Assembly: GCA_012517855.1 (NCBI GenBank)
Contig: JAAYUD010000045.1
Location: forward strand, 1-61,429
Origin: Bacteroidales bacterium
Lineage (GTDB): Bacteria > Bacteroidota > Bacteroidia > Bacteroidales > Bacteroidaceae
Length of the DNA stretch: 61,429 nt
Direction: 5' to 3'
The position numbers and the translations under genes were made by a program. The notes under the pieces are model-generated. The model had not been told where the DNA came from, searched no databases, and saw only the letters and a program-made list of their open reading frames with translations. Shown here piece after piece: positions 34,526-42,699 of the stretch (the stretch's first letter is position 1; the number at the start of each line of letters is the position of its first letter).

Positions 34526-34816
34526 TAAAAACGGGGTCGAAAAAACGATTTTCGCACGCCAATCTTCATTGGCTGCTTATGTCGCTCATTATCAATGCCC
34601 TTATATGAGAAATCATAAAGCGCTGATTGTCTGAGAGAAGATGCACTTTGCTAGGTCCCATTTTGCTACCATACACATGTATATAACTGATAAACAAATG
34701 GTAAGCATGACGGGAAGAGGTACTATAAGTATAATAGAAATAGCAGGGTTGGTCATACCGGCATAGGTCACTTTAAGTATCAGTAAGAATAGATTATTTT
34801 CACATTGAAAGAATAG

Positions 34817-34920
34817 TATGCGTCCTCAAAACGACGTATGCTCCTAAAAAGTTTTAGGTCCATACGTTTTCAAAAAAACTTAAGGACGTCACCCCAAAAA
34901 CGAACATACGACAACGACAG
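34817..34920 (-). repeat. Dispersed intergenic repeat, family A, copy in reverse orientation
   Basis: Read on the reverse strand it gives TGTCGTATGTTCG, GGTGACGTCCTTAAGTTTTT, GAAAACGTATGGACCTAAAA and TTTTTAGGAGCATACGTCGT, matching the copies at 326-460 and 51326-51470. The GTATGGACCTAAAA..TTTTAGG.GCATAC hairpin is retained with changed bases. Confidence 0.75.
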
Positions 34921-34946
34921 CTTTGGTCTTATTCTCCTTGCAAAAA

Positions 34947-35072
34947 AACTAACGTATGTCGCAGCCATAACTAACGCATGTTACTGCGGTAACTAACGGA
35001 AGTTATCCTGACAACTAACGTTAGTTTCTTCTACAACATACGTTAGTTATGGCTGCGACATACGTCTGTTTT
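34947..35072. repeat. Dispersed inverted repeat, family B, extended copy
   Basis: Arms of 31 nt (34952-34982, starting ACGTATGTCGCAGCCATAAC, and 35035-35065) are complementary with one mismatch. The 52-nt loop holds further copies of AACTAACG and the palindrome AACTAACGTTAGTT. It is the larger relative of 21759-21834. Confidence 0.8.
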
Positions 35073-35162
35073 TTTATCTCGAAAGGTTATGGTGTCTTAT
35101 TGCTTATGCTCCGATTATTGGTGAGCCGTATTCTTTTAAAAAATCTCGATACGATAGAAAAT

Positions 35163-35194
35163 AAAAAGCTCGAACTATACCACATAGTCCGAGC
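35163..35194 (-). terminator. Terminator of the Cys/Lys-rich exported protein gene
   Basis: On the reverse strand GCTCGGACTAT and ATAGTTCGAGC pair over 11 positions with one G-U, followed by TTTTTAT. Confidence 0.85.
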
Positions 35195-35221
35195 CCCATT
35201 TTTGTCGTGAAATTCAATTAT

Positions 35222-35506
35222 TTACTTAGCGCATTTCTTGTTAGAAGCCTTTGTGCCTTTTTTGGCACAGCATGACTTCGTTGTTTTTTTGTCAGCCGAT
35301 TTAGCACATTTGCACGGCTTAGTGCATTTTTTCTTGTCGCATTTTGGGCCACACGTACAAGTTTTTTTTGCGGCTGCTTTCTTTACCGTAGCTGTTTGCT
35401 CTGTTTTTGCAGGAGCATTCTTCTTTTGAGGAGTGCCGGCATAAACTGTTGATGTACCAAGTGCCATAACACCAACTAAAGCTAAACTCAATAAATACTT
35501 CTTCAT
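35222..35506 (-). CDS. Small exported Lys/Cys-rich protein, possibly metal-binding
   Basis: A 94-residue product with a clear signal peptide (MKKYLLSLALVGVMALGTST then VYA). A highly basic mature part follows, with Cys clusters CTCGPKC, KKCTKPCKC and SCCAKKG: nine cysteines among many Lys. The CxC, CxxxC and CC spacing is metallothionein-like, though the periplasmic destination would be unusual. Its own -7 element TATCTTTG (complement of 35551-35558) and terminator make it a free-standing transcript. The gene next upstream on the same strand is mntH, so a link to metal homeostasis is plausible but unproven. Confidence 0.7.
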   Translation of the reverse strand: MKKYLLSLALVGVMALGTSTVYAGTPQKKNAPAKTEQTATVKKAAAKKTCTCGPKCDKKKCTKPCKCAKSADKKTTKSCCAKKGTKASNKKCAK

Positions 35507-35621
35507 AATTTTTACTTTTTATAACTGAATTGTCTAATTATTGAACACAACAAAGATAGAATCTTTATTTAATATATCGAATTAGAGAGGTATTATAAAT
35601 AGATTAGAATTTTATTAGAGG

Positions 35622-36878
35622 CTATCCATGGATAAGCAGCCATACGTTGAGTGCAAGAATGAGGATAGCAATAATATACAATAAAAATTTCATACGCTTT
35701 CCGTTGGCATATTTTCCCATGACTTGGCCTGAGGACGTGAGATATACTTGGGCAAAGATAGTGAAAGGTAGTTGAACACTAAGCAACATCTGTGACCAAA
35801 GCAGTCCTTGGAAAGGGGTATTGATGAAAAGTATGATAATGTAGGCGCCAAATAAAGAGAGAAGCACACCTGTTCGCGAATGAATATCACTTATATTGTA
35901 AGATTCGCCGAAGATGCCGCTGAAGATAGAACCGCCCGCCATACCGCTCGTAATGGTAGAAGATAATCCTGCCATAAGAAGTGCTACGGCAAAGACAATG
36001 CCTGCCGAGTTGCCAAGCAGCGGAGTCAAAAGCTGTTGGGCTTGACTCATTTCGTTGACCTGTATACCTCTGGTAAAGAATGCAGATGCCGCTAGCAATA
36101 TCATGGCACTGTTGATGGCCCAACCTATTGTCATAGCAAAAAGCGTATCAAAAAATTCAAATTTCAGCGCGCGGCGTATTTCTTTATCTGATTTTTGATT
36201 GATCTGTCGACTTTGTATCACTTCCGAATGAAGAAAAAGATTGTGAGGCATAACGATGGCACCCAATATGCTTAGAATGACAAAGAGTCCGCCGTTTGGA
36301 ATTTCGGGCTTTACCCATGCAACGGCAGCTTGAGACCAATTTATTTTAACTAAAAATAGCTCGTATAAAAAGGAAATGCCTATTACCGAAACGAAACTGA
36401 TAATGTATTTTTCGACTAATCGGTAAGAGTTTGTGAGCAACATCAGTGCTGCTACTATGGCGATAATGAGCGATCCTATTTTGATTGGAATATGAAATAG
36501 CATGTTCAAGGCAATAGCTCCACCAAGTATCTCGGCGAGTGAAGTGAGCATCGATGCGGCTACGGCACTGCCTAATAGTGGAATGGAATATTTTGGCTTG
36601 AGATATTCGTGGGCGGCTTCAGAAAGACATTTACCGGTGGCAATACCCAAATGGGCTACGTTGTGTTGCAAGACGACAAGCATCACAGTCGATAAGGATA
36701 TAACCCAAAGCAATGAATAGCCGAAACTGGCACCTCCGGCAAAGTTCGTTGCCCAATTGCCTGGGTCGATAAATCCTACTGTGACAATAAGTCCGGGACC
36801 AATATATTTAAGGAAGTCTATGCCTCCCAAATATCGTTTGTGGTTTTTTTCTTTAAACTGGTGTAACCAATTCTTCAT
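35622..36878 (-). CDS. mntH: Nramp-family divalent metal (manganese/iron) transporter
   Basis: A 418-residue proton-coupled importer with eleven predicted helices. TM1 carries the metal-binding DPGNWATNFAGG, and TM6 the MPHNLFLHSEVIQS motif (Met of the MPH triplet). These are the canonical Nramp determinants for Mn2+/Fe2+. It begins 29 bp after the ModF-like ATPase gene, so read-through is likely. There is also TACATTTG (complement of 36883-36890), a -7 element only 4 bp ahead of the ATG, which would give a leaderless mRNA. No MntR/Fur box was recognised. Confidence 0.93.
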   Translation of the reverse strand: MKNWLHQFKEKNHKRYLGGIDFLKYIGPGLIVTVGFIDPGNWATNFAGGASFGYSLLWVISLSTVMLVVLQHNVAHLGIATGKCLSEAAHEYLKPKYSIPLLGSAVAASMLTSLAEILGGAIALNMLFHIPIKIGSLIIAIVAALMLLTNSYRLVEKYIISFVSVIGISFLYELFLVKINWSQAAVAWVKPEIPNGGLFVILSILGAIVMPHNLFLHSEVIQSRQINQKSDKEIRRALKFEFFDTLFAMTIGWAINSAMILLAASAFFTRGIQVNEMSQAQQLLTPLLGNSAGIVFAVALLMAGLSSTITSGMAGGSIFSGIFGESYNISDIHSRTGVLLSLFGAYIIILFINTPFQGLLWSQMLLSVQLPFTIFAQVYLTSSGQVMGKYANGKRMKFLLYIIAILILALNVWLLIHG

Positions 36879-36907
36879 GCAGCAAATGTAGTAGAAATAT
36901 TTTAATC

Positions 36908-38359
36908 TTATTTGTTCTTCTTCAAAAAAATGTGATGGTCAATGATGTTTGGCAATTCTCTTTCGTAGTGCGTTACCATTATCATGGTTTTATTGCGCCT
37001 TAAGCAGAATGCTTCAATGATTTTTTTCACGCGGCGGCGGTTATAAGTATCGAGTCCATGGAGCGGCTCATCTAGAATAAGTAGTTCCGGGTCCTTGACA
37101 AAAGCTCTTGCTAACAGTGCCAAACGCTGTTCGCCGCTCGATAGTTGTAAGAAAGGGGTGTCTTTATATGAAGCTATACCAAAGATATCCATCCACCACT
37201 CACATATAGCAAATTGGTCGGGGCGGGGATGTTTATAGAGTCCGATGCTGTCGTGCAATCCTGATGCTACGATGTCTATTGTAGGTAGATTTTTCAGATA
37301 GGCCCGATGCATTTCGGGACTGACATAACCGATGTGTTTCTTTATCTCCCAAATACTCTCGCCACTGCCTCTCTTTCGTCCGAAAAGTGTAATGTCACAG
37401 GCATAAGATTGAGGATTGTCGGCACAAACCAGACTTAGCAAAGTCGATTTACCGGCACCGTTTTCTCCACTAAGAGCCCATTTTTCGCCACGGCTAACAA
37501 GCCAATCCAACTTCTTCAAAATAGTACGCTCCCCATATACGATGCTTACATTATTGAGACGTATCACTTCTTCCGAATTGTAGTCTACATTGTTATATGG
37601 TAATTCTATGATTTTCTGTTGCAGTTTCTCGTAGTTATTTATCTTGTCCGATGTTTGGAAAGATTCAAGATATATTCGGCGATTTACTTTTGGGTAGATC
37701 GTCTTTTCAACTACAGGAATGACATGTGATATGAATTGAGGTATATCATCGAGCATGGAAAGTACCAAGATGAGTTGCACGTTGCCGGTATTTACTATTT
37801 TTTGGAGCAGATCAAGGAGTAATTGTCTGGTAGAAGCGTCGAGGCCTATAAAAGGATTATCCATAATTAATACTCGAGGTGATGAAAGGAGCGCTTTTAC
37901 AAGCTGGAATTTTCGGAGTTCACCACTAGAAAGTAGAATAATCTTCTTGTGAAGCATTGAAGTGATGTCGAATAGTTCGAAGAGTTCTTTTTGATATGCA
38001 CTGTAACTCACTTTTCCGAGCATATCGCATACATCGGGAGTTGCTTCGGTATCTTGTGAGTTCCAACGTTGTTGATAATAATAGTTGTTGTCTGCTGCTC
38101 CGTATGAATCTCGAAAAGCCATATATTTTACATTATCGCTTACTTTAGTGCTTTGAACCGATGAGAAATCGTAAGTTATGTTGCCCTCCTTCAGCGGATA
38201 TTGTCCCGTAAGCATACCTACGAACAAACTTTTTCCGGCACCGTTTGGTCCGACAATGGCGATGTGTTCTTTTTTGCCAATTTCTATATTGACTGGTTGG
38301 GAGAGGCGTATGGCCGGATTGCGGGAGACTCCTCCTTTTATTGAAAAACTGTTATCCAT
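36908..38359 (-). CDS. Tandem ABC ATPase protein, ModF-like
   Basis: A 483-residue soluble protein with two complete ABC domains and no membrane segment. Domain 1 has Walker A GPNGAGKSLFVGMLTGQ, signature LLSSGELRKFQ and Walker B VLIMDN, where the usual catalytic Glu is replaced by Asn. Domain 2 has Walker A GENGAGKSTLLSLVCA, signature LSSGEQRLALL and a full Walker B LLILDEPLHGLD. The asymmetry suggests a degenerate first site. ModF/PhrA-like proteins of this layout have no assigned transport partner. It lies between another ABC ATPase gene and mntH, 90 bp and 29 bp away. Confidence 0.85.
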   Translation of the reverse strand: MDNSFSIKGGVSRNPAIRLSQPVNIEIGKKEHIAIVGPNGAGKSLFVGMLTGQYPLKEGNITYDFSSVQSTKVSDNVKYMAFRDSYGAADNNYYYQQRWNSQDTEATPDVCDMLGKVSYSAYQKELFELFDITSMLHKKIILLSSGELRKFQLVKALLSSPRVLIMDNPFIGLDASTRQLLLDLLQKIVNTGNVQLILVLSMLDDIPQFISHVIPVVEKTIYPKVNRRIYLESFQTSDKINNYEKLQQKIIELPYNNVDYNSEEVIRLNNVSIVYGERTILKKLDWLVSRGEKWALSGENGAGKSTLLSLVCADNPQSYACDITLFGRKRGSGESIWEIKKHIGYVSPEMHRAYLKNLPTIDIVASGLHDSIGLYKHPRPDQFAICEWWMDIFGIASYKDTPFLQLSSGEQRLALLARAFVKDPELLILDEPLHGLDTYNRRRVKKIIEAFCLRRNKTMIMVTHYERELPNIIDHHIFLKKNK

Positions 38360-38449
38360 CTTATTTTGGTGTGATTAATCTGTACCGAATAATATTATCT
38401 TTTTATTACGGTCTGCTCAACAAAGGTTGGGACCTTTGGGAGATCATAT

Positions 38450-39481
38450 TTATATGATTTCTTTTATTCGTTTCAGTAAATATTCTACTGTCGATGTCTC
38501 TGCTACTTTTATATTTTCGTGGATGATCTCGAAAGATTTGTCGGTCACATTCACTGTTATTGCTGATTGGCAGTCCTCCACTGTGTCTATGCCGATCCGT
38601 CTTAATGCCTTGCGTGCCATATCGAAACGCTTGCCATGTCCTTTAATGCCGATACAGTCGGTGATAGGATTGTTAATGCAAAACAGTCCTGTCTGTTCAT
38701 TGAAAAATACTCCGTCACACTGAAAGAAATTAGTAAGCCTTTCGTTGATCGTAAGATCTTCGGGAGTTCCCGTTATCAGTTCTTTGCCTCGTTCCATTAA
38801 CCATATTTTATCAGCTATCTGGAGAGCCAGTTCTAGGTCGTGAGTAGAAAGTAGAATAGATTTGTCTGTCTTGTGGCTTAGCCGGCGTAGCAATTGCATG
38901 ATTTCTACTCTACTAGGAAAGTCTAAAAAGGCAGTTGGTTCATCAAGCAAAATGATAGGGGTCTCTTGTACTAGGGCTTTCGCTATCATCGCCTTTTGTC
39001 TTTCGCCATCACTCAGTGTATTCAATCTTCTTCTTACTAAATTCTTGATACCTACCAATGAAATGGCTTGTTCGATAACGGATTCGTCTTTTTCGCTTAA
39101 ATGACCCCAAAAATCGGTGTAAGGAGTACGACCCAAAGAGATTAGTTCTCTGACGGTCATTCCTTCTACCTCGCAGCGATCGGTAAGTACCACACTAATG
39201 AGCGAGGCCAATTCGCTACGCGAATATTCTTTAATATTTCGCCCTTTTAAATAAATGTCTCCTTTTAGAGCCGGTTGTGACATGGATAGAGTACGAAGAA
39301 GAGTTGACTTGCCTGCTCCGTTGGCACCAAGCAAACAAGTCAATTCTCCACTAAGCAGGGAAGTATGAATGCGGTTTGCCACTATATGTGGTGCATCTTT
39401 TCCCTGATAGCCGATAGATAGTTGATCTACCTTTATTGTTTCTAAATAGTTGTCCGTCACAGTTATTTGTATTCTGCCCAA
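38450..39481 (-). CDS. ABC transporter ATP-binding protein, FecE/BtuD-like (iron-chelate/cobalamin type)
   Basis: A 343-residue protein. The ATPase domain (about 1-255) has Walker A LLGANGAGKSTLLRTL, the family string VVLTDRCEVEGMTVRELISL with GRTPYTDFWG, signature TLSDGERQKAMIAKALVQ and Walker B IILLDEPTAFLDFPSR, all typical of siderophore, heme or B12 importers. A further 85 residues form an uncharacterised C-terminal domain, seen in some Bacteroidetes homologues. It starts within the last 19 bases of carB and must be translated from the same mRNA. No permease or binding protein is nearby, so it must serve a transporter encoded elsewhere. Confidence 0.88.
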   Translation of the reverse strand: MGRIQITVTDNYLETIKVDQLSIGYQGKDAPHIVANRIHTSLLSGELTCLLGANGAGKSTLLRTLSMSQPALKGDIYLKGRNIKEYSRSELASLISVVLTDRCEVEGMTVRELISLGRTPYTDFWGHLSEKDESVIEQAISLVGIKNLVRRRLNTLSDGERQKAMIAKALVQETPIILLDEPTAFLDFPSRVEIMQLLRRLSHKTDKSILLSTHDLELALQIADKIWLMERGKELITGTPEDLTINERLTNFFQCDGVFFNEQTGLFCINNPITDCIGIKGHGKRFDMARKALRRIGIDTVEDCQSAITVNVTDKSFEIIHENIKVAETSTVEYLLKRIKEII

Positions 39482-42400
39482 CTTCTGATTTTTAAATCGT
39501 CAAGTGTCATAGTGCAGAAAGCTTTGATAAAAGCATCGGCCAATCGCGCATTTGTAATAAGTGGGACATTGAGATCTATAGCTGCACGACGAATTTTGTA
39601 GCCGTTAGTCAGTTCTCTTTCCGACAAGTTCTTTGGAATGTTGACTACCATATCAATTTCATGGCTGTGAAGCATGTCTATTGCTTGAGGATTGCCCTCT
39701 TCGCTAGGCCAGTATACCAATGTACTGGGTATACCGTTCATGGCTAAGGCCAAGTAGGTACCTTTGGTGGCATACAGTTTATAACCCTTGTCGACTAACA
39801 TACGTGCGGCGCTCATCATATCGGCTTTCTGTCGTTGGGTACCGGTCGAAAGCAGTACCGTTTTTTTAGGAATACGATAACCTACTGAAAGCATTGATTT
39901 GAGCAAAGCGCTCGATGTGTTTTCGCCTATACAACCTACTTCGCCTGTTGACGCCATGTCTACCCCAAGTACCGGATCGGCTTTTTGCAGACGATTGAAT
40001 GAAAATTGTGAAGCTTTGATACCTACGTAATCCAAGTCAAATAAATTCTTCGACGGTTTCTCAACAGGGATATCTAACATCACTTTTGTAGCAAGCTCAA
40101 TGAGATTCAACTTCAAGACCTTGCTGACAAAGGGGAAAGAGCGTGAAGCACGGAGGTTACACTCTATAACTTTAATATCGTTTTCGCGTGCCAGATACTG
40201 TATATTGAACGGACCCGATATATGCAGCTCGCGTGCAATTTCTCGACTTATATGCTTGATGCGTCGAACCGTTTCAACATATAACTTCTGCGGTGGAAAT
40301 TGAATGGTAGCATCGCCGGAGTGAACACCGGCAAATTCGATATGTTCGCTAATGGCGTAAGCTATGATTTCACCGTCGCGAGCTACAGCATCCATTTCAA
40401 CTTCTTTGGCATGTTCGATGAAGCGGCTTACTACAACCGGATGTTTCTTTGAAATATTGGCGGCCAGTTCCAGAAATCGTACCAGCTCTTCGTTGTTGGA
40501 ACATACATTCATTGCAGCTCCTGACAGAACATAAGATGGGCGAACCAAAACAGGGAAACCTACTAACTGAACAAATTTGTCAATATCTTCCATTGAAGTA
40601 AGTTCTTGCCATTCGGGTTGGTCAACATGGATTCGATCCAGCATCTCGGAGAACTTATTACGATCTTCCGCATTGTCTATATATTTGGCTGATGTACCAA
40701 GTATATTCACTTTCTGTTCGTCAAGTCGCATGGCCAGATTGTTCGGTATCTGTCCGCCCGTTGATACAATGACGCCATGAGGTGCTTCCAAATCGATAAT
40801 ATCCATTACTCTTTCAAATGTCAATTCGTCGAAATAAAGCCTGTCGCACATGTCATAGTCTGTCGAAACCGTTTCGGGATTATAGTTGATCATAACAGAA
40901 CGGTATCCTTCTTTTCGGATAGTGTTCAGTGCTTGAACACCACACCAGTCGAATTCTACGGACGAACCGATACGGTAGGCTCCAGAGCCGAGAACAACAA
41001 CCGAGCGTTTGTCGTTTTCGAAGCAGATATCGTGCTCTATGCCACTATAAGTGATGTATAGATAGTTAGTCTTTGCCGGATATTCGGCAGCCAACGTATC
41101 GATTTGTTTTACGGAGGGGACAAGCCCGATGCTCTTACGGTAGTTTCGTACCATCATAATGCCGTCTTCCAAATCTCCGTTGTAATTGATTGCACGTGCA
41201 ATTTGAAAGTCTGAAAAGCCTTCAACTTTTGCCCGCCGAAGCAGTTCGGTTGGCATTTCTGCCAATTGTGTATGATTATTGCCCCATGCTTCAAGTTCAT
41301 TGGCAGTATTGATAATGTTCATTAGCTTCTGCAAGAACCAACAGTCTATTTTTGTCAGTTCATGAACCTGATCGACGGTATATCCTGCTCTGAAAGCTTT
41401 TGAAATAAGGAAAATACGTTTGTCGGTAGGTTGTCTCAATGATTTATCCAAATCGTCAATGACGAGCTCTTTATTTTCCACAAATCCGTGCATGCCTTGA
41501 CCAATCATTCGCAATCCCTTTTGAATGGCTTCTTCAAAAGTTCGGCCAATAGCCATGACTTCTCCAACCGATTTCATAGAACTGCCCAATTCTTTGTCTA
41601 CTCCACGGAATTTGCCTAAGTCCCAACGAGGTATTTTGCAGACAACGTAGTCTAAAGCTGGTTCGAAGAAAGCACTTGTTGTCTTTGTTACAGAATTTTT
41701 CAATTCAAATAGCCCATAACCTAATCCGAGTTTAGCTGCGACAAAAGCTAGTGGGTAGCCGGTGGCTTTGGATGCCAAAGCCGAAGAGCGTGATAGGCGT
41801 GCATTGACTTCAATAACACGGTAATTTTCTGAATTTGGATCGTAAGCATACTGTACATTGCATTCGCCAACGATGCCGATATGTCTGATTATACGAATAG
41901 AAAGTTCGCGCAGTTTGTGATAGTCACGATTGCTTAACGTTTGGGATGGAGCGATGACAATGCTTTCTCCGGTGTGTATTCCCAACGGGTCGAAATTTTC
42001 CATATTGCAGACCGTTATGCAGTTATCATACCGGTCGCGTACCACTTCGTATTCTACTTCTTTCCAGCCTTTCAAACTCTTTTCTACCAAAACTTGCGGA
42101 GAGAAAGAAAAAGCCTTTTCTACTAGTGTGTTGAGTTGCTTTTCGTCATCGCAAAAGCCTGAACCAAGTCCGCCGAGGGCATAAGCTGCACGAATAATAA
42201 CTGGGTAACCAAGTTCTTTTGCAGCTCTGCGTGCATCTTCTATATTTTCTACTGCTTGGCTTTTGATAGTATGGACATTAATTTCATTTAGTTTTTCGAC
42301 GAACAATTCGCGATCTTCGGTGTCCATAATAGCTTGTACAGGTGTACCTAGTACTCTTAGGTTATATTTTTTCAATACGCCCGACTTATAGAGCTGAACA

Positions 42401-42690
42401 CCACAATTCAATGCTGTTTGTCCGCCAAAAGCAAGCATGATGCCGTCCGGTTTCTCTTTCTCTATAACTTTTTCAACGAAATAGGGGGTTACCGGTAAAA
42501 AATATATTTGGTCGGCTACGCCTTCCGATGTTTGTACTGTGGCGATATTCGGATTAATAAGCACTGTATGGATATTCTCTTCTTTCAGTGCCTTCAATGC
42601 CTGTGAACCGGAATAGTCAAATTCGCCGGCTTCACCTATTTTTAATGCTCCCGAACCAAGGAGCAATACCTTCTTTATATTGTCTTTCAT
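39463..42690 (-). CDS. carB: Carbamoyl-phosphate synthase large subunit
   Basis: The 1075-residue subunit makes carbamoyl phosphate from bicarbonate, ATP and the ammonia channelled from CarA, feeding pyrimidines and arginine. The two homologous ATP-grasp halves begin KKVLLLGSGALKIGEAGEFD and KRSVVVLGSGAYRIGSSVEF, each followed by its ATP-grasp motifs. The C-terminal allosteric MGS-like domain is at about 930-1070 (KKTVLLSTGTQRQKADMMSA). It is 9 bp downstream of carA. The 3' end overlaps the following ABC ATPase gene by 19 bp. Nothing is atypical. Confidence 0.97.
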   Translation of the reverse strand: MKDNIKKVLLLGSGALKIGEAGEFDYSGSQALKALKEENIHTVLINPNIATVQTSEGVADQIYFLPVTPYFVEKVIEKEKPDGIMLAFGGQTALNCGVQLYKSGVLKKYNLRVLGTPVQAIMDTEDRELFVEKLNEINVHTIKSQAVENIEDARRAAKELGYPVIIRAAYALGGLGSGFCDDEKQLNTLVEKAFSFSPQVLVEKSLKGWKEVEYEVVRDRYDNCITVCNMENFDPLGIHTGESIVIAPSQTLSNRDYHKLRELSIRIIRHIGIVGECNVQYAYDPNSENYRVIEVNARLSRSSALASKATGYPLAFVAAKLGLGYGLFELKNSVTKTTSAFFEPALDYVVCKIPRWDLGKFRGVDKELGSSMKSVGEVMAIGRTFEEAIQKGLRMIGQGMHGFVENKELVIDDLDKSLRQPTDKRIFLISKAFRAGYTVDQVHELTKIDCWFLQKLMNIINTANELEAWGNNHTQLAEMPTELLRRAKVEGFSDFQIARAINYNGDLEDGIMMVRNYRKSIGLVPSVKQIDTLAAEYPAKTNYLYITYSGIEHDICFENDKRSVVVLGSGAYRIGSSVEFDWCGVQALNTIRKEGYRSVMINYNPETVSTDYDMCDRLYFDELTFERVMDIIDLEAPHGVIVSTGGQIPNNLAMRLDEQKVNILGTSAKYIDNAEDRNKFSEMLDRIHVDQPEWQELTSMEDIDKFVQLVGFPVLVRPSYVLSGAAMNVCSNNEELVRFLELAANISKKHPVVVSRFIEHAKEVEMDAVARDGEIIAYAISEHIEFAGVHSGDATIQFPPQKLYVETVRRIKHISREIARELHISGPFNIQYLARENDIKVIECNLRASRSFPFVSKVLKLNLIELATKVMLDIPVEKPSKNLFDLDYVGIKASQFSFNRLQKADPVLGVDMASTGEVGCIGENTSSALLKSMLSVGYRIPKKTVLLSTGTQRQKADMMSAARMLVDKGYKLYATKGTYLALAMNGIPSTLVYWPSEEGNPQAIDMLHSHEIDMVVNIPKNLSERELTNGYKIRRAAIDLNVPLITNARLADAFIKAFCTMTLDDLKIRSWAEYK

Positions 42691-42699
42691 AATGAATCG

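Larger units (their letters stand above)
34041..35162. other. Gene-free, repeat-rich island
   Basis: About 1.1 kb without a credible gene. It holds one copy each of repeat families A and B, a perfect 28-bp-arm hairpin, and a block shared with 60718-61055. Stretches between them (34530-34800) have no recognisable content. Short ORFs here share a VKIVSVSLP string with ORFs near 61 kb only because the DNA is repeated. Confidence 0.6.

Noticed and set aside
34419-34634. Short ORFs at 34419-34634 and 60908-61123 sharing VKIVSVSLP as a conserved small protein
   Set aside because: The similarity exists because the underlying DNA repeat is shared. The frames do not stay aligned outside a dozen codons, and nucleotide differences do not favour synonymous sites.
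34353-35072. Inverted repeats as boundaries of an invertible promoter (phase variation)
   Set aside because: The spacers between arms are only 8 to about 50 nt, too short to carry a promoter. No surface gene starts beside them, and no invertase gene is in the window.
34947-35072. A CRISPR-like array, because AACTAACG units recur several times
   Set aside because: Units alternate in orientation, spacing is irregular, there are no unique spacers of constant length, and no cas genes are near.
39463-39481. The carB/ABC ATPase overlap as a frameshifted fusion
   Set aside because: Both proteins have complete family-typical ends. A short stop/start overlap is ordinary translational coupling.
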